DNA of 64,000 nt from a bacterium. Its GTDB lineage: Bacteria > Methylomirabilota > Methylomirabilia > Methylomirabilales > 2-02-FULL-66-22. The stretch spans positions 1-64,000 of the forward strand of contig JAKPQH010000061.1 of the NCBI GenBank assembly GCA_029580855.1, written 5' to 3'. A program made the position numbers and the translations under genes. How positions within the stretch are numbered: the stretch's first letter is position 1; each line of letters opens with the position of its first letter. Below the pieces are notes generated by a model. It was not told the origin of the DNA and made no database searches. It saw only the letters and a program-made list of their open reading frames with translations. Shown piece by piece: positions 49,165 to 57,868 of this stretch.

Positions 49165-50094
49165 TCACACCGGCCGCACGGCGGCCCAAGGCGTCTGATG
49201 GTTGATCATGGCGTTCAGGATCGTGAGCAGCTTCCGCATGCAGGCTACGATCGCGACCTTCTTGAGTTTGCCCGCCCGCCGGAGCCGCTGGTAAAAGGCC
49301 CGGATCACGTCGTTGTGCCGAATGGCAGCCAACGTCCCCATGTAGAGCACGGGCCGGACGGCCGCCCGGCCGCCCCAGCAGCGGCGCGGCCCACGCCGCG
49401 TTCCGCGGTCTCGACGCCAGGGCGCGACGCCGACGAGGGCGGCGATCGCGCGCCGGCTGAGCCGGCCGCGCTCCGGCCGGCCGGCCAGGCCGGTCACCGC
49501 GCAGATCGGGCCCCCGCCGGGTGCGCTCCGCAGGAGGTTGTCCTGGACGCGCCAGCCGGGGTGGGCGTGGACCGCGTCCTGGAGCTCCGCGGTCACGGCG
49601 CCCAGTTCCCGCCGGAGCCAACGGATATGCGCTTGCAGGCGCGGTCGGCGCAGCGCCGGGGTACTCCCGAGCCGATTCTGCTCCGCCGTGCGCATCTCTA
49701 CGAGCTGCCGCCGCCGGGTGCCCAGCGCCTCGAGCGCCCGGGTGGCCGCATCGGGCAGCGGGTGGGGTACCGGACGGACCGCCTCCGCGAAGCGGGCGAG
49801 GACGGCCGCGTCCACGGCATCGGTCGTCGCCAGGCTGCCGGTGGCCTTGGCGAAGTCCCGGACCTGCCGCGGGTTGACCACCGCCACGGGCAGTCCCGCG
49901 GCGGCGAGGGTGCTGGCCACCGGGCGCGCCAGCCCGCCGGTGGCCTCCAGGAGCACGAGCGTGGGGGCCAACGCGGCGAGCTGGGGGACGAGGCCCGCCC
50001 AGTCGGCCTCGGTCTGGGGGACGGTCCACCGCGCTCCCGTCGGCCGAACGGCGATCACGAGCTCGGCCTTGGCCCCATCAATGCCGACGAACAC
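49165..50094 (-). CDS. IS110-family transposase
   Basis: A 309-residue transposase. The RuvC-like N-terminal domain has VGIDGAKAELVIAV, LEATGGLARPVA and TTDAVDAAVLARF (the DEDD acidic set); the C-terminal Tnp20 domain has GGGPICAVTGLAG, AALVGVAPWRRDRGTRRG and GRAAVRPVLYMGTLAAI. GTG 50094 starts immediately before the conserved fold; an upstream GTG at 50214 would add a 40-residue Gly/Arg/Pro-rich tail that I judge non-coding. IS110 enzymes are guided by a bridge RNA encoded beside them. Confidence 0.88.
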   Translation of the reverse strand: MFVGIDGAKAELVIAVRPTGARWTVPQTEADWAGLVPQLAALAPTLVLLEATGGLARPVASTLAAAGLPVAVVNPRQVRDFAKATGSLATTDAVDAAVLARFAEAVRPVPHPLPDAATRALEALGTRRRQLVEMRTAEQNRLGSTPALRRPRLQAHIRWLRRELGAVTAELQDAVHAHPGWRVQDNLLRSAPGGGPICAVTGLAGRPERGRLSRRAIAALVGVAPWRRDRGTRRGPRRCWGGRAAVRPVLYMGTLAAIRHNDVIRAFYQRLRRAGKLKKVAIVACMRKLLTILNAMINHQTPWAAVRPV

Positions 50095-50269
50095 GCGGGA
50101 CTCTGCCCTCTTGCCTCCTGCACGCCCGGTCTTGCGCGATGCGGGCTCACGGGGTGGCCCTGGCGACTGTCCGGGCTCTCCAGGGGAATGGACGGGACCA
50201 CCGCGCTGCGGCACGGTCTCTCAGGACCTCAGATGGGTCGGTCTATCCCGTCCCAGATCCCCAGAGTCT

Positions 50270-50290
50270 AGCACCTGGGGACCCGGTGCT
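50270..50290. other. Hairpin beside the IS110 upstream region
   Basis: AGCACC (50270-50275) pairs with GGTGCT (50285-50290), with an inner GGG/CCC. It lies just before the aroF gene and could be part of a bridge RNA, an element end or a weak terminator. Confidence 0.35.
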
Positions 50291-50334
50291 AAGATACAAG
50301 ATGGCTTTTTTCGGCGGCCACCAGGAGGCATCTC

Positions 50335-51351
50335 ATGATCATCGTCATGAAAGGCGGGATCCCCAAGGAGCACGTGCACAACGTCATCCGGACCATCGAA
50401 GAGCTCGGCTACCAGTCCCACGTCATCTGGGGCACGCAGCGCACGGTCATCGGCGCCGTGGGCGACGAGCGCGGCAAGGCTCGCCTCCATTCGCTCGAGG
50501 TCATGCCCGGCGTCGAGAGCGTCGTCCCAATCCTCCAGCCCTTCAAGCTCGCCAGCCGGGAGTTCAAGTCTGTCTCCAGCGTGGTCAGGGTCGGCAATGC
50601 CGAGTTTGGGGGTGGCCGCCTCGCAATCATCGCCGGGCCGTGCAGCGTCGAGAGCGAGGACATGGTCATGCAGCTGGCGCTCCTGGCGAAGGAGGCCGGC
50701 GCCTCGGTCCTCCGCGGCGGCGCCTTCAAGCCGCGGACGTCGCCCTATGCGTTTCAAGGCATGGGAATGGAGGGCCTGCGTCTTCTGGCGGCGGCGCGGG
50801 ACGCCACCGGCCTCGCGGTGGTCACCGAGGTCCTGAAACCCGAGGATGTGGACGCGATCGCCGAGTACGCCGACATGCTCCAGGTCGGCGCGCGCAATAT
50901 GCAAAACTTCGCGTTGTTGAAACGGGTGGGCGAGGTCGGCAAGCCCGTCCTCCTGAAGCGCGGTATGGCTTCCACCATCCAGGAGTTTCTGATGGCGGCC
51001 GAATACATCCTGTCGGAGGGGAACTACAACGTCGTCCTGTGCGAGCGGGGCATCCGCACGTTCGAGACGGCCACCCGCTTCACCTTGGACCTGAACGCCG
51101 TGCCGGTGCTCAAGAAACACACGCACCTCCCGGTGATCGTGGACCCCAGCCACGGGACCGGCCACTGGGAGTACGTCTCGCCCATGGCCAAGGCCGGCAT
51201 CGCCTGCGGCGCCGACGGCCTCATGATCGAGGTGCACATGCGCCCCGAGATCGCGGTGAGCGACGGCATCCAGTCGCTAAAGCCGGAAGTGTTCCGGCAG
51301 CTCATGCAAGAGCTGGCCCCGTTCGCCCAGGCCGCCGGCCGCTCACTTTAG
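50335..51351 (+). CDS. aroF: 3-deoxy-7-phosphoheptulonate synthase, AroF/AroA-beta type
   Basis: First step of the shikimate pathway. The 338-residue protein has an N-terminal ferredoxin-like regulatory domain ([18 protein letters not shown]) as in the Thermotoga enzyme, then the type I-beta barrel: [67 protein letters not shown] and [19 protein letters not shown] precedes ATG 50335. It is the only shikimate gene in the window and lies next to the IS element. Confidence 0.95.
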   Translation: MIIVMKGGIPKEHVHNVIRTIEELGYQSHVIWGTQRTVIGAVGDERGKARLHSLEVMPGVESVVPILQPFKLASREFKSVSSVVRVGNAEFGGGRLAIIAGPCSVESEDMVMQLALLAKEAGASVLRGGAFKPRTSPYAFQGMGMEGLRLLAAARDATGLAVVTEVLKPEDVDAIAEYADMLQVGARNMQNFALLKRVGEVGKPVLLKRGMASTIQEFLMAAEYILSEGNYNVVLCERGIRTFETATRFTLDLNAVPVLKKHTHLPVIVDPSHGTGHWEYVSPMAKAGIACGADGLMIEVHMRPEIAVSDGIQSLKPEVFRQLMQELAPFAQAAGRSL

Positions 51352-51385
51352 CTGCCGAGGTGCCCGTACTAGGCGACCACTGCGT

Positions 51386-51658
51386 AAAAATAGGGGACGT
51401 CCATAAAATTATAAATTTCCTTCCAATCCCGTAAAAACCCGACCCTGGAGACCTTCTGATCAAGGCGTCGATACGCTGCAAAGTGCCATCCCTCTTTTCC
51501 GATGATCGGTCCGAAGACTGAAATCGTGCCGACAAGCCTCGGCGAAGAGATCCGGAAGATCACGGACTCCGCCCTATTCGAGGCGGGCGCAACTTCTATC
51601 CGCACTGAGGGTATGGCGAGTATAGATTTTTATAATTTCATGGACGTCCCCTGTTTAT
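51386..51658. repeat. AT-rich inverted-repeat element (MITE-like)
   Basis: A 24-base arm at 51392-51415 is repeated in inverted orientation at 51629-51652 with one mismatch; both begin AGGGGACGTCCAT and continue into an AT-rich stretch. The 213 bases between show no recognisable protein. The arms' composition stands out against the G+C-rich chromosome, as expected of a small mobile element or the relic of a REP-associated transposon. Confidence 0.6.
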
Positions 51659-51742
51659 TGGGCCATGTCGCGGGTGCCGTCCTGGACCGCAGGCGTGTGG
51701 AGGGCGACCGCCTGGGGTGCGGACAATTCCCACGATTTCGCC

Positions 51743-51772
51743 TTGACAATTCGCCCCGAGTGGAGGGATGCT
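51743..51772 (+). promoter_or_regulatory. Candidate promoter of the first Liv-type binding-protein gene
   Basis: TTGACA (51743-51748) and GATGCT (51767-51772) are 18 bases apart, the same spacing and similar -10 as the promoter of the second binding protein at 59761. The leader is about 290 bases. Confidence 0.5.
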
Positions 51773-52069
51773 CCCGCAGCAATTGAGCCCCCGGGGGGGC
51801 CGGCCCAGACGGGGAGCGGTCGTCGTTGGCCTCCGCGATCCGGATCCCTCGTGTGCGCCGCGAGAGCATCGCGCGGCGGATCCGGCCGGTCCTTCGCCGG
51901 TCCGCGGAACGGGATGCCGCAGGAGCATCATCGGGTCCGGACTCTCCAGTGAAGGAGGTGAGACGCGGCCTCACGACGTGGCGACGGAGCCACCTATCCT
52001 CGCGCAAGACGCATTCATCCGAGACTCGGCGATTGGCCGACCCGCTCCAAACGGAGCGAGAGGGGGAAT
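51773..52069 (+). other. Long leader of the first Liv-type operon
   Basis: About 290 bases with no gene. AAGGAGGTGA at 51955-51964 is a perfect anti-Shine-Dalgarno match followed by no nearby start codon; the same decamer occurs in the leader of the second binding-protein gene. GTGAG and CTCAC nearby can pair around it. Confidence 0.4.
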
Positions 52070-53320
52070 ATGAGCATGAAAGGGGTCACCAGGCGACGGT
52101 TCATCAAAGCGACAGGTGCGGCGGCGGCGGCCGCGGGCACCGCGCAGATTTTCGCTCCGGCGATTCTCAAGGCGCAACAGCAGCCCATCAAGATCGGCCA
52201 CCTGGTTCCGCTGACCGGTTTTCTGGGGCCCATGGGCGACTATGCGGCGAAGGCCGGCAAGCTGGCGGTCGAGGAGATCAACGCGGCCGGCGGCGTGCTC
52301 GGACGGCAGGTCGAAACCATCGTCGATGACGAGACGAACCCGGGCGTGGGCGTGCAGAAGGCCACCAAGATGATCCAGCAGGACAAGGTGGACTTCCTTC
52401 TCGGCACCGTGAGCAGCGCCGTGGCGCTGGCGATCATGGACGTCGCCGAACGGTACCAGAAGATCTTTTTCAACACCGGCTCCAACTCGGACGAGATCCG
52501 CGGCGCGAAGTGTAACTACTACACCTTCTCCACCGAGGCTTCCAATACGCAATACGTCAAGACCATCGGCCGCTACCTGCTCAAAAACAAGCACTACAAG
52601 ACGTTCTACATCCTCACCTCCGACTACGCGTTCGGCCATGATCTCACCCGCGTGACCCGGCGCCTCCTGAACGAGCTGGGCGGCAAGGAGATCGGCCACG
52701 ACCTGGTCCCCACCGGGACCGCCGACTACAGCTCCTACATCCTGAAGATCCGGAACGCGAAACCCGAGTGTATCATCGTCAACGTCGCCGGCTCCGACCA
52801 GACCACGTTCCTGAAGCAGTACAGCGAGTTTGGCCTGAACATCGACATCGCGGGCGGTGTCACGGACACCGTGCTCATGTGGAACGCGGGGAAGGATGCG
52901 GCGCAAGGCGTGTGGACCTTGATCTGGTGGGGCGATCTCGACAACGCCTGGACCAAGAACTTCTCGAGCAAGTACCGCCAGAAGTACGGGCTGCCCCCCG
53001 AAAACCAGGCCTGGGGCGACTACACCAGCCTCAAGGCGCTGGCCGAGGCCGTCAAGATAGCCGGCACGACCGACAGCAAGAAGGTGGTCGAAGCCCTGGA
53101 GAAGATCAAGTTCGACGGCGGCAAGGGCCGCGAGTTGTATTACCGCACCTACGACCACCAGCTCATCCAGCCGATGTACGTGGTCTCGATCAAGAAGACC
53201 GGCAACCGGGACAAGTGGGATATCTTCAACGTGGTGGCCGAGGTTCCGGGCAAGGACGAGAGCCTGGAGGTCATCGCGCCGACCAAGGAAGAGAACCCCT
53301 GCAACATGAAGCGCGCCTGA
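52070..53320 (+). CDS. Branched-chain amino-acid-type ABC substrate-binding protein (1)
   Basis: A 416-residue periplasmic binding protein of the LivK/periplasmic-binding type 1 fold. The Tat signal is TRRRFIKATG, cleaved near LKAQ. GHLVPLTGFLGPMGDYAAKAGKLA, INAAGGVLGRQ, FNTGSNSDEIRG, YAFGHD and ENQAWGDYTSL are family blocks. ATG 52076 (MKGV) is an alternative start with better spacing to AGGGGG. It precedes livH and the fused LivMGF gene, and a GC hairpin separates them. The ligand is unknown; neighbouring catabolic genes suggest an amino-acid-like compound. Confidence 0.9.
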   Translation: MSMKGVTRRRFIKATGAAAAAAGTAQIFAPAILKAQQQPIKIGHLVPLTGFLGPMGDYAAKAGKLAVEEINAAGGVLGRQVETIVDDETNPGVGVQKATKMIQQDKVDFLLGTVSSAVALAIMDVAERYQKIFFNTGSNSDEIRGAKCNYYTFSTEASNTQYVKTIGRYLLKNKHYKTFYILTSDYAFGHDLTRVTRRLLNELGGKEIGHDLVPTGTADYSSYILKIRNAKPECIIVNVAGSDQTTFLKQYSEFGLNIDIAGGVTDTVLMWNAGKDAAQGVWTLIWWGDLDNAWTKNFSSKYRQKYGLPPENQAWGDYTSLKALAEAVKIAGTTDSKKVVEALEKIKFDGGKGRELYYRTYDHQLIQPMYVVSIKKTGNRDKWDIFNVVAEVPGKDESLEVIAPTKEENPCNMKRA

Positions 53321-53332
53321 CCGTCCTGACCC

Positions 53333-53366
53333 CTCCTGCCCCCCTCGACCCAGAGGGGGGCAGGAG
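53333..53366 (+). terminator. Intercistronic stem-loop after the first binding protein
   Basis: A perfect 14-base-pair stem, CTCCTGCCCCCCTC (53333-53346) with GAGGGGGGCAGGAG (53353-53366), loop GACCCA. There is no U run, so it more likely attenuates read-through or protects the binding-protein mRNA from 3' decay, giving excess binding protein over permease. Confidence 0.7.
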
Positions 53367-53398
53367 CGTTTGCGGGATCCCGTCCCGCGAGGCCACCC

Positions 53399-54274
53399 AT
53401 GGATCTGACAACCTTCATGCAGTTCTTCATCAATGGGATCGTGCTCGGGGCCATTTACGTCCTGCTCGCCATCGGGCTGTCGATCATCTTCGGGATGATC
53501 GGCATCGTGAACCTGACCCACGGCATCCTCTACATGCTGGGCGCCTACGCCACGGTGACGCTGTCGCCGTACCTCGGGTTCTTCCCGAACCTGATCGTCT
53601 CGCCGCTCCTGGTCGCCGCGATCGGCATGGCGGTGGAGGCCGCGTTCCTGCGGAGGATGTATAAGGACGACCCGGCGCTCGGTCTCCTGTTCACCTTCGG
53701 CCTGGCCATGTTCCTGGAGCAGATGGTCCGTCTGATCTGGGGCACCCAGGGCATTCCGTTCCAGATTCCCGAAGCGCTCCGGGGCGCATTGGTGGCCGGC
53801 CCCATCATCTACTCCAAGTACCGGTACTTCATCGGGGCGTGCTCCATCCTGGTGATCGGCGGACTCTGGCTCTTCTTGGAGAAGACGCCCTACGGAATGA
53901 TCATCCGTGCGGGGAGTCGCGATCCCGACATGGTGCGCATGCTCGGGATCAGCCTGAAACCGGTCTTCACCGCCGTGTTCGGCCTGGGTGTGGCGCTGGC
54001 CGCCGTGTCGGGCGTGCTGGCCTCCCCGCTCGCGGGCGTCGAGCCGGCCATGGGAACCAACACCGGAACCTTTGCGTTCGTGGTGGTGGTCATCGGCGGA
54101 CTGGGGAGTTTCTGGGGCTCGGTCATCGCCGGCCTGATGGTGGGCGAGGTGGAGAGCTTCTGCATCTTCTTCTGGCCCCCCATGGCGGATGCGTCGAAGT
54201 TCGCCCTCATGATCGCGATCCTCTTGCTCAGACCCCGCGGACTCCTCGGGCGCCGATGGGAGAGATTCGAATGA
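53399..54274 (+). CDS. livH: Liv-type ABC permease (LivH)
   Basis: A 291-residue inner-membrane permease with about eight helices. INGIVLGAIYVLLAIGLSIIFGMIGIVNLTHG is the LivH signature region and the EAA-like GLGVALAAVSGVLASPL and GGLGSFWGSVIAGLMVG follow. It pairs with the LivM part of the next protein. The stop overlaps the next start by ATGA. Confidence 0.93.
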   Translation: MDLTTFMQFFINGIVLGAIYVLLAIGLSIIFGMIGIVNLTHGILYMLGAYATVTLSPYLGFFPNLIVSPLLVAAIGMAVEAAFLRRMYKDDPALGLLFTFGLAMFLEQMVRLIWGTQGIPFQIPEALRGALVAGPIIYSKYRYFIGACSILVIGGLWLFLEKTPYGMIIRAGSRDPDMVRMLGISLKPVFTAVFGLGVALAAVSGVLASPLAGVEPAMGTNTGTFAFVVVVIGGLGSFWGSVIAGLMVGEVESFCIFFWPPMADASKFALMIAILLLRPRGLLGRRWERFE

Positions 54275-56826
54275 GACGCTGGCTCCTCTTTCAGAGCGGT
54301 GCGGCCAATCTGGCGCTGCTGGTCGTGCTTCTGGTCCTCCCGTATGCTCTGGAGAATCTCAAGAGCACGGCCCTCATGGCCAGCCAGATCCTGATCTTCG
54401 CGGTGATCAGCCTGGCCTACAATATCCTGCTGGGGTACACGGGGCTCCTCTCCTTCGGCCACGGGATGTTTCTGGGGATGGGGATGTACGGCGCGACATT
54501 GGTCCACATCCACTTGCTCAAGGGCCAGTTGGTCCTTCCCGTTCTCGTGGGCACGGCGCTGGCCGCGCTCACCGGGGCGGTGGTCGGTTTTCTCGTCATG
54601 CGTCGTCGCGGCGTGTACTTCGCGTTGCTCACGCTGGCCTTTACGCAGCTCTTCTTCACGATCTGCTATCGTTGGACCGACGTGACCGGGGGGGAGAACG
54701 GCCTCTCCGGTCTCAAGCGGCCGGACAGCTTCCTGGGTCTCGACCTCCGGAGCGACTACACCTTCTACTACGTCTGCATGGTGGCGCTGCTGGCGTGTAT
54801 TCTGCTGATCCGCCGGATGCTGGACGCTCCTTTCGGGCGGGTGCTGCAGGCGATCCGCGACAACGAGGTGCGGGCCGCCAGCGTCGGCTACAACCCGCGC
54901 CGTTACCGGCATGTGGCGGTCATCATCTCCGGCACCTTTGTCGGGTTCGCCGGCGCGCTCTTCGCCTACGTCAATTACTTCGCCTACCCGGAGGTCTTCC
55001 ACTCCGCCTTCTCGGGCACCATCGTGGCCATGACCATCGTGGGCGGGATGCGGCACTTCTTTGGACCCATCGTGGGCGGCGCCGTGTACGTGTTCTTCCA
55101 GGACCTGCTGTCCTCGTACACCAAACACTGGATGATCTATTTCGGCCTGATGTTCATGGCCTTCATCCTGTTCTCGCCCAACGGGATCCTGGGCATCCTG
55201 GAGGGTCTGCGTGACCGTCTGCGGAACAATCGTCGGAGCGGAACAGTCAAGGACGTCGCCCTTGCCGCGGCGGTGGCGGCGGTCCCGGTCGAAGACAACG
55301 GCGGGCGAAACGCCGCCCGCGCGCCGCTCGGCGAGGAGATCTTCCGGACGGAGGGCGTCACCAAGCGCTTCGGGGCCCTCGTGGCCGTGGACGGCGTGAC
55401 CATCTCGGTCCGGAAGGGCGAACTGCGCTCGGTCATCGGACCCAACGGCGCCGGCAAGACGACCCTTTTCAACACGCTGACCGGAAACCTCGCCAAGGAC
55501 GGCGGCAGGGTCTACTTCAAGGGTGCGGACATCAGCGACCTGGAGCCGTACCAGATCGCCAACCGCGGCATCGCCCGGTCCTTCCAGATCCTCAGCATCT
55601 TCAAGGATCTCACGGTCTTCGAGAATCTCCGCGTGGCGGTGCAGGCCAAGACCCCGTATCGGTTTTCCTTCTTGGCGGCCACGGATGAGCTGATGACGGT
55701 CAACCGGGAGGCGGAACGGATCCTGCATCAAGTGGGTTTGATGGCGCTCCGTGATCAGACCGCCGTGAACATCTCCCACGGGGATCAGCGGCTCCTGGAG
55801 ATCGGCATCACGCTGGCCATGCAGCCCGAACTGCTCATGCTGGACGAGCCGTTAGCGGGTCTGGCGGCCAAGGAGCGGGTGAAGATCGCGGATCTGATCC
55901 GCGCCCTAGCCGGCAAACACACGGTGATCCTCATCGATCACGACATCGACCAGATCTTGAACATCTCCGACCGGATCACGGTCCTCCATCAGGGCAAAGT
56001 CATCGCCGAAGGGAGTCCGGACGAGATCAAGGCGAATCCGCTGGTCCAGGAGGCGTATATCGGCGGCTTTGACCGGAAGCACCTGGTGTCGTCCCCGGCG
56101 CGGCGACGGGCGGAGACCCCGCTGCTGGAAGTGGACCGGATCAACACCTTCTACGGCAAGAGCCACATCCTCCACGATGTATCCCTGACGATTTACCCCG
56201 GCGAGCTGGTGTGCTTCCTCGGGCGGAACGGCGCAGGCAAGACCACCACGCTGCACTCCATCATCGGTCTCACCCCGCCGCTGCACGGGGAGATCCGTTT
56301 CGCCGGGGCCCAGATCGCCCGACTCCAGGCCGAGCACATCTCGCGGCGGGGGATCATGCTGGTGCCGCAGGGCCGGCGGATCTTTCCCAACCTCACGGTC
56401 CAGGAGAACCTGCAGATCGCCCTCATGCAGGCGGGGCGGAACGGGCATGCCGTCGAGTGGACACCCGACCGGATCTACCAGCTTCTCCCCACGCTCGGCC
56501 AGCTCCGCCATCGGCGCGGCGAGCAGATGAGCGGCGGCGAGCTACAGATGCTGGCCATCGGCCGGGCGCTGATGGGCAACGGGAAGCTCCTCATGCTGGA
56601 CGAGCCGTTCGAAGGCCTGGCCCCGGCCATCGTCGAGGGTCTCTGGAAGGTCATCAACGATTTGAAGAACGAGATCACCATGCTGCTCGTCGAACAGAAT
56701 GCCGATCTCGCCCTGGCGCTGGGCGATCGCGCCTACGTCATCAACAACGGAAAGATCGAGTACGAGGGGGCGGCCCGGGCCTTGATCGACAACCACGAGC
56801 TGCGCGTGAAGCTTCTCGGCGTATAG
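54271..56826 (+). CDS. LivM-LivG-LivF fusion: permease and two ATPases in one protein
   Basis: An 851-residue protein containing three normally separate subunits. Residues 1-320 are a LivM permease (LLGYTGLLSFGHGMFLGMGMYG, GTIVAMTIVGGMRHFFGP). A linker of about 30 residues follows. Residues 350-600 are LivG with Walker A GPNGAGKTT at 390, signature ISHGDQRLLEIG and Walker B LLMLDEPLAGL; residues 612-851 are LivF with Walker A GRNGAGKTT at 651, signature MSGGELQMLAIGRAL and LLMLDEPFEGL. With LivH this would make a complete transporter from two polypeptides. The reading frame is continuous with no sign of frameshift. Confidence 0.94.
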   Translation: MRRWLLFQSGAANLALLVVLLVLPYALENLKSTALMASQILIFAVISLAYNILLGYTGLLSFGHGMFLGMGMYGATLVHIHLLKGQLVLPVLVGTALAALTGAVVGFLVMRRRGVYFALLTLAFTQLFFTICYRWTDVTGGENGLSGLKRPDSFLGLDLRSDYTFYYVCMVALLACILLIRRMLDAPFGRVLQAIRDNEVRAASVGYNPRRYRHVAVIISGTFVGFAGALFAYVNYFAYPEVFHSAFSGTIVAMTIVGGMRHFFGPIVGGAVYVFFQDLLSSYTKHWMIYFGLMFMAFILFSPNGILGILEGLRDRLRNNRRSGTVKDVALAAAVAAVPVEDNGGRNAARAPLGEEIFRTEGVTKRFGALVAVDGVTISVRKGELRSVIGPNGAGKTTLFNTLTGNLAKDGGRVYFKGADISDLEPYQIANRGIARSFQILSIFKDLTVFENLRVAVQAKTPYRFSFLAATDELMTVNREAERILHQVGLMALRDQTAVNISHGDQRLLEIGITLAMQPELLMLDEPLAGLAAKERVKIADLIRALAGKHTVILIDHDIDQILNISDRITVLHQGKVIAEGSPDEIKANPLVQEAYIGGFDRKHLVSSPARRRAETPLLEVDRINTFYGKSHILHDVSLTIYPGELVCFLGRNGAGKTTTLHSIIGLTPPLHGEIRFAGAQIARLQAEHISRRGIMLVPQGRRIFPNLTVQENLQIALMQAGRNGHAVEWTPDRIYQLLPTLGQLRHRRGEQMSGGELQMLAIGRALMGNGKLLMLDEPFEGLAPAIVEGLWKVINDLKNEITMLLVEQNADLALALGDRAYVINNGKIEYEGAARALIDNHELRVKLLGV

Positions 56827-56871
56827 ACGCATCGCGGCGGGCCGGCGACGCCCGTCGCCGGCTCCGCGCGG

Positions 56872-57864
56872 CTATCGTTCCACCCCGCTGCGCAGCCAGG
56901 CCAGGATGGCGTCCCGGCTCTCGGCCAGCCCCTTGTAACGCAGCGCCTCCGGGCTCATGGATTCCATCGCCTTGCAGAGCGGCTCGCGCAGCGCCGCATC
57001 CGCCCGGATCTCCTCCCCGCTCCGGAACGAGACGCGGATCGTCAGGAGTCCGGCCTCCCGATCGGGGAAGCCGTGGAGCACCTCGCGCTCCACGCGCAGG
57101 AAGAGCCGGGGGTTCTGCGGGTCGAACGGCCGCTCCCGCCACAACTCCGGGTCCGTCCCGTGCGGCGGGTCGCGGTGATGATTCAGTCGGTTGTCGATGC
57201 TGAGCTCCCAGACAAAGCGCGTGAACGGTCCGAACTTGATCATGTTGGTCACCATGCCCGGCTTCCGGAACGTCTCCATCCCCGGCACGGGCAGGTGCAG
57301 GGTCACGAAATCCAGGCCGATCTTCTCCTCCGCCGTCCACCGGTACGGAAAGCACAGATGGATGGCGGCCGTCCAATCCTTCCCGCCGGCGCGCCGGACA
57401 ACGATCAGGTCCTCCTGCACCTGGGCGGCCAGGGCGTCGAACGGGTCGGCATAGGGGGGATCGCCCGCCGTCGCGACGCGCCGCATGTCCGCGTCGAAGC
57501 GCAGCGTCTCCCCCGTCAGCGCAGAGCGCAGCGCCACCTCGCCGCCTCCCTCGTCCAGCGCGAACAGCGCCGGGTGCTCCGCGGCCAGCCGGCGCGCGAT
57601 GAAGCGGCACACGACCCCGGCCACCTCGGGCGCGAAATCGCGGGTCTGGTAGTATTTCGACAGCCGCTCCGCACGCGCCGCCTGTTTCACCGTGCGGTAT
57701 TCCGCGAACCGCGCGTCGATCTGGAATGTCAGCGTATCGGCCGCGCCGTTCCCGAAGTCCGTGCCCAGGGGCAACAGCCCGGGCTTCACCTCGTATTTGC
57801 CGTTGGCCGGCGGGAAGTACCGCGCCGCAACGGAGGGCAAGGCGACATCGCGCGGATCACCCAT
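56872..57864 (-). CDS. DUF3445 haem-dependent oxidative N-demethylase family protein
   Basis: A 330-residue protein matching DUF3445: LAAQVQEDLIVVRR, HLCFPYRWTAEEKIGLDF, LHLPVPGME, LSIDNRLNHH and LRVEREVLHGFPDREAGLLTIRV. Characterised relatives are haem subunits that oxidatively demethylate amines such as dimethylamine. It ends a three-gene operon with a CitE-like lyase and a DapF-like epimerase between two Liv-type binding-protein genes. No partner flavin or ferredoxin subunits are nearby, so its electron acceptor is unknown. Confidence 0.82.
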   Translation of the reverse strand: MGDPRDVALPSVAARYFPPANGKYEVKPGLLPLGTDFGNGAADTLTFQIDARFAEYRTVKQAARAERLSKYYQTRDFAPEVAGVVCRFIARRLAAEHPALFALDEGGGEVALRSALTGETLRFDADMRRVATAGDPPYADPFDALAAQVQEDLIVVRRAGGKDWTAAIHLCFPYRWTAEEKIGLDFVTLHLPVPGMETFRKPGMVTNMIKFGPFTRFVWELSIDNRLNHHRDPPHGTDPELWRERPFDPQNPRLFLRVEREVLHGFPDREAGLLTIRVSFRSGEEIRADAALREPLCKAMESMSPEALRYKGLAESRDAILAWLRSGVER

Positions 57865-57868
57865 GGGT

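Larger units (their letters stand above)
49165..50334 (-). mobile_element. IS110-type insertion sequence, ends not resolved
   Basis: The transposase gene with about 240 bases of non-coding DNA upstream of its start (50095-50334), where IS110-group elements encode the bridge RNA. IS110 elements lack clear terminal inverted repeats, so the true ends cannot be set by eye; the right end may be within 48955-49164 and the left end must lie before the aroF ribosome site. Confidence 0.5.

Noticed and set aside
51369-51605. Small open frames inside the AT-rich inverted repeat as a transposase
   Set aside because: No His-hydrophobic-His or catalytic Tyr motif of Y1 transposases is visible; the frames run into the repeat arms.
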